Shown piece after piece: positions 53,580 through 63,367 of a stretch of DNA of 64,000 nucleotides; positions within the stretch are counted from its first letter, which is position 1; the number at the start of each line of letters is the position of its first letter. Location: NCBI GenBank assembly GCA_039177555.1, contig JBCDFV010000008.1:62001-126000 (forward strand). The letters are read 5' to 3'. The notes under the pieces were generated by a model. The model was not told the DNA's origin, did not search any database, and saw nothing but the letters and a program-made list of their open reading frames with translations. The DNA is from JANQGH01 sp039177555 (GTDB taxonomy: Bacteria; Pseudomonadota; Alphaproteobacteria; DSM-16000; Inquilinaceae). Position numbers and translations under genes: made by a program.

Positions 53580-53583
53580 GGGC

Positions 53584-54165
53584 TCAGGCCGCGCGCCGCC
53601 GTTCGGTCAGGGCAATGAAGTTTCTCAGCAAGTCGTGGCCATGCTCCGACGCGATGCTTTCCGGGTGGAACTGTACGCCGTGAACCGGACGCTCTCGATG
53701 CTCCAGCCCCATGATCAGGCCGTTCTCGGTTTCGGCCGTGATCATTAGATCGTCGGGCAGCGACGGACGGTCGACGGTCAGCGAATGATAGCGCGTCACC
53801 GTGATCGGCGATGGCAACCCTTCAAACACGCCGCTGCCGGTGTGGCTGACCGGCGACAGCTTGCCGTGCATGATTTCCGGTGCGCGCACGACCTTGCCGC
53901 CATAGGCCTGGCCGATCGACTGATGGCCGAGACAGACGCCAAGCAGGGGCAACTCGCCGGCAGCCTTGACCAGATCCAGGCAGATGCCCGCCTTGTCGGG
54001 GTCGCACGGGCCTGGCGACAGCACGATACCGTTGGGATTCATCGCCAGCGCCTCGTCGACAGTGATCTGGTCGTTCCGGCACACGACGGTGCTTGCCCCA
54101 AGCTCGCCCAGGAAGTGGACGAGGTTGTAGGTAAAGCTGTCATAATTGTCGATCAGCAGCAGCAT
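53584..54165 (-). CDS. trpG: Anthranilate synthase glutamine amidotransferase subunit
   Basis: Supplies ammonia from glutamine to TrpE. 193 residues from the ATG at 54165, seven bases after AAGGTG; a GTG three codons earlier is possible. The catalytic cysteine is in LLGVCLGHQSIGQAYGG (about residue 78), with the His-Glu pair in VHGVQFHPESIAS. It is not fused to TrpE or TrpD. The same subunit may also serve aminodeoxychorismate synthase. Confidence 0.94.
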   Translation of the reverse strand: MLLLIDNYDSFTYNLVHFLGELGASTVVCRNDQITVDEALAMNPNGIVLSPGPCDPDKAGICLDLVKAAGELPLLGVCLGHQSIGQAYGGKVVRAPEIMHGKLSPVSHTGSGVFEGLPSPITVTRYHSLTVDRPSLPDDLMITAETENGLIMGLEHRERPVHGVQFHPESIASEHGHDLLRNFIALTERRRAA

Positions 54166-54228
54166 CGACCGCACCTTGTTCCCTGTCTCGGCGCCACACT
54201 AGCCATCGTGTCGGCCCGTGGCCAGATG

Positions 54229-55734
54229 TCAGCGTCGCCCGGCGAACCGGATGGCCTCTTCCGCCGCACGAACCAAGGCGCGTGCCTTTTGCCTGGTCTC
54301 TTCCAGCTCCGCCTGCGGGTCGCTGTCCGCGACGACACCGCCGCCGGCCTGAATGTGCAGTTTGCCGTTGGTGATGACGCCGGTGCGCAGCGCGATGCAG
54401 GTATCAAGATCGCCATTGGCGCCGAAATAGCCGACCGCGCCCGCATAGATGCCACGCCGCGCGACCTCCAACTCGTCGATGATCTCCATCGCGCGGACCT
54501 TCGGCGCGCCGGAAACCGTGCCGGCCGGGAAGCCGCCGACCAGCGCATCAAGCGCATCCTTGTCGTCCGCCAGCCGGCCCTCGACATGGGAGACGATATG
54601 CATGACGTGCGAGTAGTATTCGATCTTGAACTGCTCGGTGACCTCGACGGAGCCGATCTCAGCAACTCGGCCGACATCGTTACGGCCGAGATCGAGCAAC
54701 ATCAGATGCTCTGCCCGTTCCTTGGGATCGGCCAACAACTCATCGGCCAAGGCTTGGTCTTCGGCCGGGTCCACGCCGCGACGGCGAGTGCCGGCCAGGG
54801 GGCGGATCGTGACTGTGTCGTCGCGCACCCGCACCAGGATCTCCGGGCTGGACCCGACGATGCTGAAGGCCCCGAAATCGAGATAAAACAGAAAGGGCGA
54901 CGGGTTTAGGCGGCGAAGCGCGCGATAGAACGACAGGGGCGGCAGTCGGAACGGCACGGTGAAGCGCTGCGACGGCACGACTTGGAAAATGTCGCCGGCG
55001 CGGATGTATTCCTTGGCCTTCTCCACCGCCGCGCAATAGGCCTCGGGGCTGGTGTTCGACACCGGCTCCGGCAGCGGTTCCAGCGCCTCGCCACCATCGC
55101 GACGGTAGGGCAGGGAGCGTTCGAAGTCGGCCACCGCGTCCGCCAGCCGCTCACGCGCCAGGCCGTAGGCCGCCTCGGCGGACAGGCCATCGCTTGGCCA
55201 GACCGGCGTGACCAGCGTGACTTTGTCCTCGATGTTGTCGAATACAGCCACGATGGTCGGGCGCATCAGCACGCTGTCGGGCACGCCCAGCGTGTCCGGA
55301 TTGTCGTCCGGCAGCCGCTCCATATGCCGGACCATGTCGTAGCCAAGATAGCCGAACAGGCCGGAGGCGATCGGCGGCATGCCCTCGGGCAGGGCGATCC
55401 GGCTCTCGTTGATCAACCGGCGCAGGCTTTCCAGGGGCGGCAGATCCTCCGGTTGGAACGTATTGAGATCGGCGCGCGCGGTGCGATTGATCTCCGCCCG
55501 GTCGCGGCTCGACCGCCAGATCAGGTCCGGCTTCATGCCGATGGCGGAATAGCGGCCGCGCACCGCGCCGCCCTCGACGGATTCGAACAGGAAGCTGTAC
55601 GGCCGTTGGTCCGCCAGCTTCAGCATGGCGGAGACTGGCGTCTCCAAATCGGCCACCAAGGTCGTCGAGGCGACCTGGGGCGCGCCCTCGTCATAGGTTC
55701 GGATGAACCCGTCGAGGTCCGGCGATATCTGCAT
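54229..55734 (-). CDS. trpE: Anthranilate synthase component I
   Basis: Converts chorismate to anthranilate. 501 residues. The N-terminal region has FLFESVEGGAVRGRYSAIG, resembling the tryptophan feedback site. The chorismate-binding domain carries GDIFQVVPSQRF, LAGTRRRGVDPAEDQALADELLADPKERAEHLMLLDLGRNDVGRV and GGFPAGTVSGAPKVRAMEII, with AGAVGYFGANGDLDTCIALRT near the end. It starts five bases after ppiD stops, so the trp genes probably share the ppiD transcript. Confidence 0.96.
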   Translation of the reverse strand: MQISPDLDGFIRTYDEGAPQVASTTLVADLETPVSAMLKLADQRPYSFLFESVEGGAVRGRYSAIGMKPDLIWRSSRDRAEINRTARADLNTFQPEDLPPLESLRRLINESRIALPEGMPPIASGLFGYLGYDMVRHMERLPDDNPDTLGVPDSVLMRPTIVAVFDNIEDKVTLVTPVWPSDGLSAEAAYGLARERLADAVADFERSLPYRRDGGEALEPLPEPVSNTSPEAYCAAVEKAKEYIRAGDIFQVVPSQRFTVPFRLPPLSFYRALRRLNPSPFLFYLDFGAFSIVGSSPEILVRVRDDTVTIRPLAGTRRRGVDPAEDQALADELLADPKERAEHLMLLDLGRNDVGRVAEIGSVEVTEQFKIEYYSHVMHIVSHVEGRLADDKDALDALVGGFPAGTVSGAPKVRAMEIIDELEVARRGIYAGAVGYFGANGDLDTCIALRTGVITNGKLHIQAGGGVVADSDPQAELEETRQKARALVRAAEEAIRFAGRR

Positions 55735-55739
55735 GGTGG

Positions 55740-57629
55740 TCAGCTTTGGTGATACTGGCGATCGAGAACCGATTGGTGGATCTCGACGTCAATGGTCTCG
55801 TGCAACTGGTCGAAAAACTGCCGCAGCAACTCCGTGCCCATGGCGTTTTCCGCGTTGGCCTGGACGGACTGATAGGCGAAGTCGTCCGGGTTCGGCTCCG
55901 GCAGTTCAATGACGTCCAGCCGAATGACAAGCTGGTTAACGCCGTCATCAACCGTCTCGACATCGCCGATATGCATGGTGAACAGGCGCTCGATCGCCGC
56001 TTGCGGCAGATCGCCCCGGTTGCTGCCGTCACGCAGCAAGGCCACTGTGCTCGTCGCAGTGCCATTAAACGCCGATGCCACGTCAGACGGGTCATTGCCT
56101 GCGGCCAGCCGCTGTTCAACCAACTCGGCCTGACGGGCGGCGCCACGGCCGCGTTCCGCATTCCGCCAAGCGGCCTCGACCTCGTCGCGCACCTGATCGA
56201 ACGGTCGAACGGCCGGGGGCACGATGCCGTCGACCCGCACCGTGAAATAGGCCGTGTCGGACGCTTCTTCCATCAGGCTCGCCTCGCCTTCGTCGAGGTC
56301 GAAGGCAATGGTCGCGATCGCCGGCAGGTTCGGCAGGTCGGGCGCGTCGCTGCCAAACTGGACGGAACCATCGGCGGCGATGGGAGGTGTTTCAACGGCC
56401 GTCAGGCCGAGAACGCTGACGGCTTCGCTCAAATCCGTGCCGGCCGCCAACTCGTCTTCCAGCGCGTTCACCTGTTCGAACACGACGTCGAGCGCGCGGT
56501 CGATCTGGATGTCGCGCCGCAGGGTGTCGGCGACCTGATCCAACGGCTGCGCCTCCTCGGCCTCGATGCCGGTCACCTGCAGCACATGCCAGCCGAACAC
56601 GGTCTCGATCGGGTCGGAGACGCCGCCGGACGGCAAGGCGAAGCCCGCATCCGACAGCTCGCCGAACATGTCCGACCGCGTCGACCAATCCAGCGGGATG
56701 ATATCGCCATCGATGCTGTCGTCGGCCGCCAAGGCGTCTGCCAGGCTGCCATTGGCGCGCGCGGCCTCGGCCAAAGTGCCGGCCTGCGCCTGGTCGTCCA
56801 GGATCACCTGATCGAATTGACGTCTTTCGTCGGCAACGAACTGCTCCAGCCTTTGCTCGTAAGCTTCCGACAGCTCCTCGTCGGAAACCGCGATCTCGTC
56901 GGCATAGTCCTCCGCCTGGATCGCGACCACTGTCAGGTTGCGATACTCAGGCGCCGTGAACAGCTCTCCGTTCTCGGCGTGGAAGGATCGAAGGTCGTCT
57001 TCGGTCGGCTCGTCCACATCGAAGATCGTGGCGTAAGGAATGCTCACCACATCGGCGATGCGGCCTTCCTGGCGATACTCGAAAAGCGCGTCGCCGAGTG
57101 TCGCGGGCACCCAGGCGCCGCGCAGAACGGATAGCTGCAACACGCCCTGCTGGATCTCGCGCCGGACCTCTTCGACAAAGGCGGCCTCGCCGAGGCCCCG
57201 GTTGGCCAGATAGCCCAACAGCCTTTGATTGTCGAACTGGCCCGTGACGCTGCTCTGGAAGCGTGGATCGACGCGGATCTGGGCGGCCACCACCTCATCA
57301 GGAATGACCAGTTCCATGTTGCGGCTGAGCTGGACCAACAGCGCCTGATTCACCAACCGGTCGAGCACGTCGTCGACCAGCCCGTCTTCCAGCGCGTCAT
57401 CGGTGGTGTAGCGATCATCGTTTTGCCGCTCGAAGGCGACCTGGCGCTGGAACTCCGCATTGAAGGCGTTCAGATCGATTTCGATCTCGCCTACGGTCGC
57501 GACCACCGTGTCGGGCGGCGCGTCGCGGAAGAAGTCGCCGATACCCCAGACCGCAAAGCTCAAGACCAGCAGCAGCAGCAGGATCTTGACCAGCCAAGAG
57601 CTGGCCTTGTTGCGAAGGGTTTGGATCAT
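55740..57629 (-). CDS. ppiD: PpiD-like periplasmic peptidyl-prolyl isomerase chaperone
   Basis: 629 residues. One N-terminal membrane helix (SWLVKILLLLLVLSFAVWGIGDFF) anchors a periplasmic SurA-N-like chaperone region followed by a diverged parvulin domain near residues 260-360 (GDIIPLDWSTRSDMFGELSDAGFALPSGGVSDPIETVFGWHVLQV). It is thought to help newly secreted proteins leave the Sec translocon. It is first in the ppiD-trpEGDC-moaC-moeA-lexA line, a gene order shared by many alphaproteobacteria. Confidence 0.88.
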   Translation of the reverse strand: MIQTLRNKASSWLVKILLLLLVLSFAVWGIGDFFRDAPPDTVVATVGEIEIDLNAFNAEFQRQVAFERQNDDRYTTDDALEDGLVDDVLDRLVNQALLVQLSRNMELVIPDEVVAAQIRVDPRFQSSVTGQFDNQRLLGYLANRGLGEAAFVEEVRREIQQGVLQLSVLRGAWVPATLGDALFEYRQEGRIADVVSIPYATIFDVDEPTEDDLRSFHAENGELFTAPEYRNLTVVAIQAEDYADEIAVSDEELSEAYEQRLEQFVADERRQFDQVILDDQAQAGTLAEAARANGSLADALAADDSIDGDIIPLDWSTRSDMFGELSDAGFALPSGGVSDPIETVFGWHVLQVTGIEAEEAQPLDQVADTLRRDIQIDRALDVVFEQVNALEDELAAGTDLSEAVSVLGLTAVETPPIAADGSVQFGSDAPDLPNLPAIATIAFDLDEGEASLMEEASDTAYFTVRVDGIVPPAVRPFDQVRDEVEAAWRNAERGRGAARQAELVEQRLAAGNDPSDVASAFNGTATSTVALLRDGSNRGDLPQAAIERLFTMHIGDVETVDDGVNQLVIRLDVIELPEPNPDDFAYQSVQANAENAMGTELLRQFFDQLHETIDVEIHQSVLDRQYHQS

Positions 57630-57684
57630 CGGTTTGCCACACGCATTGAACGGTTAGCGCCTCAGATAGGCGCGAAGCGGCCGC

Positions 57685-57714
57685 ACTATAAGAGTGTGAT
57701 TGGAGCAGCCGCAA
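57685..57714 (-). promoter_or_regulatory. Possible promoter of the ppiD-trp-moa line
   Basis: On the minus strand TTGCGG (57709-57714) and TATAGT (57685-57690) are 18 bases apart, about 55 bases before the ppiD start codon. The -10 is good and the -35 weak. Confidence 0.4.
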
Positions 57715-57805
57715 TGCCGACGGCGTTTGATCTGTGTTTGCCGCGCCCGCTGATGGCTGCTAAACGGCCTTGCCCAACGCCAATCTTGAAGCCGGAGCTT
57801 GCCCC

Positions 57806-58552
57806 ATGCGCCCCCTGATCGCCGGTAACTGGAAAATGAACATGACCAAGACGGCCGGCACCGCCCTGGCGCGCGATCTTGGCCTGCGCTACGCCGAACA
57901 GGCGGATCGCGACTACGACCTTCTGGTCTGCCCGCCGGCGACGGTGATCGATGCGGTTGGCCAGGCAGTTGCGGGCAGCGGCGTCTTCGTCGGCGGCCAG
58001 GATTGCCATGCGGCGGAAGATGGCGCTTACACCGGTGAGATCGCCGCCGGCATGCTGGCGGATCTGGGCTGCACCCACGTGATCGTCGGCCATTCCGAAC
58101 GGCGGCAGTATCATGGTGAGTTGGACCTGCTGATCGGCGAAAAGGCGAAGGCTGCTTACAAGGCCGGGCTCATCGCCATCATCTGCATCGGCGAGACCGA
58201 AGCGGAGCGGGATGCCGGCGACGCGCTGGCGGTGTGCTCGCGGCAGATCGCAGGGTCCGTGCCGAACACCGCGACGCCGGAGAATACGGTGATTGCGTAT
58301 GAGCCGGTTTGGGCCATCGGCACCGGCCGGACGCCGACAACGGGTGACGTGGCAGAGGTCCATGCCCATATACGCGCGGAGCTGTCGCGCCACATGTCTG
58401 GCGCCGACGCCGTGCGCCTGCTTTACGGCGGTTCGGTGAAGCCTGGCAATGCCAGGCAGTTGCTGGCGGTGCCGAATGTGGACGGCGCGTTGGTCGGCGG
58501 TGCCAGCCTGTCGGCCGATGATTTCTGGGCCATCGCCCAAAGTTGCGTCTAG
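57806..58552 (+). CDS. tpiA: Triose-phosphate isomerase
   Basis: Interconverts dihydroxyacetone phosphate and glyceraldehyde 3-phosphate. 248 residues from the ATG at 57806. The catalytic lysine is in AGNWKMN (10), the histidine in IVGHSERRQYHGE and the glutamate in IAYEPVWAIGTGRTPT; the phosphate loop is LYGGSVKPGNA. It diverges from ppiD across 176 bases. Confidence 0.97.
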   Translation: MRPLIAGNWKMNMTKTAGTALARDLGLRYAEQADRDYDLLVCPPATVIDAVGQAVAGSGVFVGGQDCHAAEDGAYTGEIAAGMLADLGCTHVIVGHSERRQYHGELDLLIGEKAKAAYKAGLIAIICIGETEAERDAGDALAVCSRQIAGSVPNTATPENTVIAYEPVWAIGTGRTPTTGDVAEVHAHIRAELSRHMSGADAVRLLYGGSVKPGNARQLLAVPNVDGALVGGASLSADDFWAIAQSCV

Positions 58553-58600
58553 CCAAAGCCGGGCCCCTTGGCTAAAACCCGCCGCAACGTGTGATAAACG

Positions 58601-58617
58601 GGTGCCGGGACGGCACC
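58601..58617 (+). terminator. Short hairpin between tpiA and secG
   Basis: GGTGCCG and CGGCACC pair around a 3-base loop 48 bases after the tpiA stop. There is no T-run, so it may stabilise or partly terminate the tpiA transcript. Confidence 0.35.
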
Positions 58618-58644
58618 GAATGACAGGCATAAGGGTCGGCTCTC

Positions 58645-58995
58645 ATGCAGCCGGCCACTGCCGATTGGATCGTTGACGTGCTGCAGATTCTTCTTGTCGT
58701 TCATTTGATGATCTCGATTGCGCTGGTCGCCGTCGTGCTGCTTCAGCGCAACGAAGGTGGCGGGCTCGGCATTGGCGGGCCCAGCCTGGGCAACCTGTCG
58801 TCCGTGCGCGGAACAGGCAACTTTCTGACGCGGCTGACGGCGATCCTCGCGGCGCTCTTCATGCTCGGAACGTTGGCCCTGGCGATCGTGGCACGCGAAA
58901 CCACGCGTCCGGCGGAAGACAGCTTGATCCTGCAGCCGCTGGCCCCGGTCGAGGCGCCGGCCGAGGACAGTGCGCCCGCCGTACCTCTGAACTAA
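58645..58995 (+). CDS. secG: Sec translocon subunit SecG
   Basis: 116 residues with AAGGG nine bases before the ATG. Two membrane helices (VLQILLVVHLMISIALVAVVLLQ and LTAILAALFMLGTLALAIVA) flank the conserved cytoplasmic loop with GGGLGIGGPS and RGTGNFLTRLT. An acidic, proline-rich tail follows. It assists SecA-driven protein export. The tpiA-secG-pyrG order is usual. Confidence 0.93.
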   Translation: MQPATADWIVDVLQILLVVHLMISIALVAVVLLQRNEGGGLGIGGPSLGNLSSVRGTGNFLTRLTAILAALFMLGTLALAIVARETTRPAEDSLILQPLAPVEAPAEDSAPAVPLN

Positions 58996-59126
58996 CCGCA
59001 CTCTCGGTTAGCATCGGGCGCCGCGTCGCGGCGTCCGCCTCCGTTCGTCCGGGATCTGCCGGGCGCCCTCAGCCATGTCATGAAGGCATGGCAACGCAAT
59101 CGAGAATCGGGTTAATGTCGAATTCC

Positions 59127-60755
59127 ATGACGCGGTTCATCTTTATCACCGGCGGCGTGGTCTCCTCCCTCGGCAAAGGTCTGGCATCGGCGGCGCTCGG
59201 CGCGCTGTTGCAAGCGCGGGGCTACAAGGTCCGGCTGCGCAAGCTGGACCCTTATCTCAATGTCGATCCCGGCACGATGAGCCCGACCCAGCATGGCGAG
59301 GTCTATGTCACCGACGACGGCGCCGAAACCGACCTTGACCTTGGCCACTACGAACGCTTCACGGGCGTGCCGGCGCGACGCAGCGACAATGTCACGACGG
59401 GAAAGATCTACTCCGACGTGATCGCCAAGGAACGGCGCGGCGATTATCTGGGCGCGACCGTCCAGGTCATCCCCCACGTAACGGACGCGATTAAGGCGTT
59501 CATCGCCTCGGACCTCAGCGACGAGGATTTCGTGCTGTGCGAGATCGGCGGCACGGTCGGCGATATCGAGAGCCTGCCGTTCCTGGAGGCCATCCGACAG
59601 TTCGGCAACGAGGTCGGGCCGGAACGGGCCTTGTTCATCCATTGCACGCTGCTGCCCTACATCCCGACGGCGGGCGAGTTGAAAACCAAGCCGACCCAGC
59701 ACTCGGTCAAGGAGCTGCTGTCGGTCGGCATTCAGGCCGGCATGCTGCTGTGCCGGGCCGATCGGCCGATCCCGGAGAACGAGCGACGCAAGATCGCCCT
59801 GTTCTGCAACATCCGGCCGGAACGCGTGATCGCTGCGTTGGACAGCCCGTCGATCTATGAGGTACCGCTGACCTATCATCGCGAAGGCTTCGACGATCAG
59901 GTGCTGGACTATTTCGACCTCGACCGGTCACTGCCCATCGACCTGGGCCTATGGGAGAGGATCGCCGACCGCATTCGCGAGCCGGAAGGCGAGGTCACCA
60001 TCGGCGTCGTCGGCAAGTACACCTCGCTGATCGACAGCTACAAAAGCCTGGGCGAGGCGCTGGCCCATGGCGGCATCGCCAACAATGTCCGCGTCAAGCT
60101 GGATTGGATCGACTCGGAAATCTTCGACGCCGAAGACGCGGCCATCCATCTGGAGCATGTAAACGGCATCCTGGTGCCCGGCGGCTTCGGCGAGCGCGGG
60201 GCGGAGGGCAAGATCCGCGCCGCCCAGTTCGCCCGCGAGCGGGGCGTGCCCTATTTCGGCATCTGCTTTGGCATGCAGATGGCGGTAATCGAGGCGGCGC
60301 GCCATCTGGCCGATCTTCCCGGTGCCAGCTCAACGGAATTCGGAAAGACCGATGATCCGGTGGTCGGCCTGATGACCGAATGGGTGCGCGGCAACCAGAA
60401 GGAAAGCCGGGCCAGGGATGGTGACCTGGGCGGCACGATGCGGCTGGGCGCCTATCCGGCCATCCTGGCGGAAGGCAGCAAGGTCCAGGCGATCTACGAC
60501 GAACCGACGATCAGCGAGCGGCACCGCCACCGCTATGAGGTCAACATCAACTACCGCGATAGGCTCGAAGACGCGGGTCTGCTGTTTTCCGGCCTGTCGC
60601 CCGACGGCGAATTGCCGGAGATCGTCGAACTGCCGGACCACCCTTGGTTCATCGGCGTGCAGTTTCACCCGGAACTGAAGTCCAAGCCGTTCGAGCCGCA
60701 TCCCCTGTTCACGGATTTCGTCCGTGCTGCGGTTGAGCAGAGCCGTCTGGTCTGA
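59127..60755 (+). CDS. pyrG: CTP synthase
   Basis: Makes CTP from UTP with glutamine. 542 residues from the ATG at 59127, the usual family start (MTRFIFITGGVVSSLGKG); an in-frame ATG at 59115 is an alternative. The synthetase domain carries LDPYLNVDPGTMSPTQHGEVYVTDDGAETDLDLGHYERF. The glutaminase domain has the cysteine in YFGICFGMQMAVIEAAR and the His-Glu in GVQFHPELKSKP. Two bases separate it from kdsA. Confidence 0.96.
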   Translation: MTRFIFITGGVVSSLGKGLASAALGALLQARGYKVRLRKLDPYLNVDPGTMSPTQHGEVYVTDDGAETDLDLGHYERFTGVPARRSDNVTTGKIYSDVIAKERRGDYLGATVQVIPHVTDAIKAFIASDLSDEDFVLCEIGGTVGDIESLPFLEAIRQFGNEVGPERALFIHCTLLPYIPTAGELKTKPTQHSVKELLSVGIQAGMLLCRADRPIPENERRKIALFCNIRPERVIAALDSPSIYEVPLTYHREGFDDQVLDYFDLDRSLPIDLGLWERIADRIREPEGEVTIGVVGKYTSLIDSYKSLGEALAHGGIANNVRVKLDWIDSEIFDAEDAAIHLEHVNGILVPGGFGERGAEGKIRAAQFARERGVPYFGICFGMQMAVIEAARHLADLPGASSTEFGKTDDPVVGLMTEWVRGNQKESRARDGDLGGTMRLGAYPAILAEGSKVQAIYDEPTISERHRHRYEVNINYRDRLEDAGLLFSGLSPDGELPEIVELPDHPWFIGVQFHPELKSKPFEPHPLFTDFVRAAVEQSRLV

Positions 60756-60757
60756 TC

Positions 60758-61600
60758 ATGACCGCGCCCAAGACCGTCGAGATCGGACCACTCACGGTTG
60801 CCAACGACCGCAATCTGACACTGATCGCCGGCCCCTGTGCGTTGGAAAGTCGTCAGCACGCCCTGGAAATGTCGGCGGCAATTAAGGAGATCGCGGACGC
60901 GGCCGGCATCGGCCTGATCTACAAATCCAGCTTCGATAAGGCCAATCGCAGCTCGGTCGACACGCCGCGCGGGCTGGGCCTGAAGGAGAGTCTGCCAATC
61001 CTCGCCGAGGTGCGCCAGACGCACGGCTGCCCGGTGCTGACCGACGTTCACTCGGAAGAACAATGCGCGCCGGTGGCGGAGGTCGTGGACGTGCTTCAAA
61101 TCCCGGCGTTCCTGTGCCGCCAGACCGACCTGCTGCTGGCGGCCGGCCGCACCGGACGCGCGGTCAACATCAAGAAGGGCCAATTCCTGGCGCCTTGGGA
61201 CATGGCAAACGTCGCCGCCAAGGTCGCGAGCACGGGCAACGAGCGCATCCTGCTGACCGAGCGCGGCGCCAGCTTCGGCTACAACACGCTGGTGTCCGAC
61301 ATGCGGTCGCTGCCGATCATGGCGCGCACCGGCTATCCGATCGTGTTCGACGCGACCCATTCCGTGCAACAGCCCGGCGGCCTCGGCGGCCGTAGCGGCG
61401 GCCAGCGCGAGTTTGTCCCCGTCCTGGCCAGGGCGGCGGTCGCGATCGGTGTCGCTGCGGTCTTCATGGAGGTCCATCAGGACCCGGATAGCGCCCCGTC
61501 CGACGGACCCAATATGGTGCACATAAGGGACCTGGCGGGCATTCTGTCGACCTTGACCGCGCTTGACGCCTTGGCCAAGGCCGATCCGATCGAGGCATGA
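60758..61600 (+). CDS. kdsA: 3-deoxy-8-phosphooctulonate (KDO-8P) synthase
   Basis: Condenses PEP and arabinose 5-phosphate for LPS inner core synthesis. 280 residues. Motifs are LIAGPCALES, KSSFDKANRSS, GLGLKESLPILAEVR and FDATHSVQQPGG. The cysteine at residue 27 in GPC is the residue that marks the metal-dependent class; the E. coli type has asparagine there. It overlaps the next gene by four bases. Confidence 0.95.
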   Translation: MTAPKTVEIGPLTVANDRNLTLIAGPCALESRQHALEMSAAIKEIADAAGIGLIYKSSFDKANRSSVDTPRGLGLKESLPILAEVRQTHGCPVLTDVHSEEQCAPVAEVVDVLQIPAFLCRQTDLLLAAGRTGRAVNIKKGQFLAPWDMANVAAKVASTGNERILLTERGASFGYNTLVSDMRSLPIMARTGYPIVFDATHSVQQPGGLGGRSGGQREFVPVLARAAVAIGVAAVFMEVHQDPDSAPSDGPNMVHIRDLAGILSTLTALDALAKADPIEA

Positions 61601-62139
61601 CCCTCGTCGAGCATTTCAAGCGCGAGGCGGCCAACAACCTTTGGTCCAATCATCGTCTGTCACGCGCTTGGCTTCAGTTGACAGCCGACGCGTTTGAGGC
61701 ACCCCGCACCAACTTCTTCCCGTCGATCAAGGCAACGGTTCAGCACATTTTGGAGGTCGACCTCTATTACCTTGATGCGCTGGAACAAGGCGGCGAGGGG
61801 CTCGCGATCTTCAAGCGGCCGCTGCCCTCGGCCCAGGACCGCTTGGCGGCTGATCAACAGGCAACGGATCGCAGGCTGCTGGCCTTCTGCGAAGGGCTGA
61901 GGGAAGGCGATCTGTCCGATCTCCGCATCCTGCAACGCCAGGACGGCGACAAGACCGAGGAGATCCAGGCCATCCTGGCCCATCTCTTCCTGCACCAAAT
62001 CCACCATCGCGGCCAAATCAACGCCATGCTGGCCGGCACCGACATCCCGCCGCCGCAACTCGACGAGTTCTTCTTGCATCAGGACCTGCCCTTGCGCGCT
62101 GAAGAAATGCGGGCGCTTGGGCTGGAAACCGCCCCTTAA
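61597..62139 (+). CDS. DinB-family protein
   Basis: 180 residues of mostly four-helix-bundle character. The metal-binding histidines of the DinB/YfiT fold are seen in ATVQHILEVDLYYLDAL near residue 47 and HLFLHQIHHRGQINAML near residue 135. Family members act as thiol-dependent S-transferases or have no known role; despite the name there is no link to the polymerase DinB. The ATGA overlap couples it to kdsA, which is where eno often sits in relatives. Confidence 0.85.
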   Translation: MTLVEHFKREAANNLWSNHRLSRAWLQLTADAFEAPRTNFFPSIKATVQHILEVDLYYLDALEQGGEGLAIFKRPLPSAQDRLAADQQATDRRLLAFCEGLREGDLSDLRILQRQDGDKTEEIQAILAHLFLHQIHHRGQINAMLAGTDIPPPQLDEFFLHQDLPLRAEEMRALGLETAP

Positions 62140-62176
62140 GCCAGCGTTGTCAAGAAAGCTGGGATGAAACGCCGTA

Positions 62177-63073
62177 TCAGTGGCGCCCGCCCAGCACCAC
62201 GCCCAGTGCCCTTGGACGGACGCTAACGTCGAAGTTCCGACCCTCGATGGGGTCGCCGTCGAGATTGAGGTGCAAGGTCTGGTCAGCCTCCAGCCGGAAG
62301 GCGGCAAGCTGGCGATAGCGCAGCACGCTGTTATCCGGATTGAACGGATCGGCGATCTCGTTGGCGAGCTTGGCCAAGTCACCAAGGCCGGCCGGCGACA
62401 CGGCAGCAAGGTCGAGCAGTCCGTCGGTCATGTCCGCCTTTGGCGCGACATCGAAACCGCCGCCGGCAAAGCGGTTGTTGCCGATTGCCACGACCAGGGT
62501 CGAAACATCCTCGGTGCTGCCGCCCGGCAGGATCAGGCGCCCTGAATAGGGTTTCAGGTTCATGAGTTTGACCAAGCCCATCAGCGAGTAGGCGGAACCG
62601 CCCAAGGCCGCCTTGAGATCCTTCGGCGTCGCCGCCGTAACCTCCGCGCCGAAACCGCCGCTCGCGACATTGATGAAAAACTGACCGTTGACCTCGCCGA
62701 GATCGATCGGCGTCGCTTCGCCTGAAATCGCGCGATCCAAAGCCGCGGTCAGATCGTCGCGCGGCAGGCCGGCGCCGCGGGCGAAGTCATTCGCCGTACC
62801 CAGTGGCAGTACGCCCAACGACGCCCTGTCAGCGCGGCCCGGTTTCATCAGCATGTTGGCGATCAGGTTCAGCGTGCCGTCGCCGCCACCGGCCACGACC
62901 CGCCCGATCCCTTGGTCCAAGGCCTCTTCGATGAAGCGGTCCATGTCGTCAAGGTCCCAAGGAATGCGCACCCTCAATTCGGCGCCCGTCCGGCGGACCG
63001 CACGAACCGCCTCGACCACGTCGTCGCGGTTACAGGACTTTCGATGCAACAGCAGGCAGGCGCTTTGGGTCAT
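62177..63073 (-). CDS. YegS-like lipid kinase (diacylglycerol kinase catalytic domain)
   Basis: 298 residues from the ATG at 63073. The nucleotide-binding VVAGGGDGTLNLIANMLM, the LGVLPLGTANDFARGAGLP motif and DLGEVNGQFFINVASGGFGAEVT define the fold; the C-terminal sandwich holds IGNNRFAGGGFDVAPKADMTDGLLDL. YegS phosphorylates lipids such as phosphatidylglycerol in vitro; the substrate here is unknown. It converges on the dinB-like gene. Confidence 0.87.
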   Translation of the reverse strand: MTQSACLLLHRKSCNRDDVVEAVRAVRRTGAELRVRIPWDLDDMDRFIEEALDQGIGRVVAGGGDGTLNLIANMLMKPGRADRASLGVLPLGTANDFARGAGLPRDDLTAALDRAISGEATPIDLGEVNGQFFINVASGGFGAEVTAATPKDLKAALGGSAYSLMGLVKLMNLKPYSGRLILPGGSTEDVSTLVVAIGNNRFAGGGFDVAPKADMTDGLLDLAAVSPAGLGDLAKLANEIADPFNPDNSVLRYRQLAAFRLEADQTLHLNLDGDPIEGRNFDVSVRPRALGVVLGGRH

Positions 63074-63367
63074 CACTCAATCCGAAGTCCGTCAGGCGGA
63101 AACTGTCAATCCATCTGGGATATGCGGGCAAGATCAGTTCGCTCTTGCCGGCATCGTCTTAGCGCGGTCCGTCACAACCGGTGGAGGCAAGCATTACGCT
63201 TGCTGCGCCGCCGATCAAAGCACGTTGCCTCGTCCTGACGGTCAGCGGTGGTTCCGGGAGGGCTGTGGCAAACGGTCATATACACAAGCTGGTAATGAAG
63301 TCGTTATCGTATTGTAACAGTACCCCAGTAGTTTCTCGCGCTTTCATCGAACCAGAAAGGCATTCAA

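Noticed and set aside
54175..54228. trp attenuator leader between trpE and trpG
   Set aside because: Only 54 bases, with no short Trp-rich leader ORF or competing hairpins visible.
55740..57629. SurA rather than PpiD
   Set aside because: The N-terminal membrane anchor, single parvulin domain and length of 629 residues fit PpiD; SurA has a cleaved signal peptide and is about 430 residues.
63280..63367. Pho box before the alkaline phosphatase gene
   Set aside because: A CTGTTAC-N4-CGATAAC-like match exists on the minus strand, but it departs from the CTGTCAT repeat at several positions, so I do not list it.
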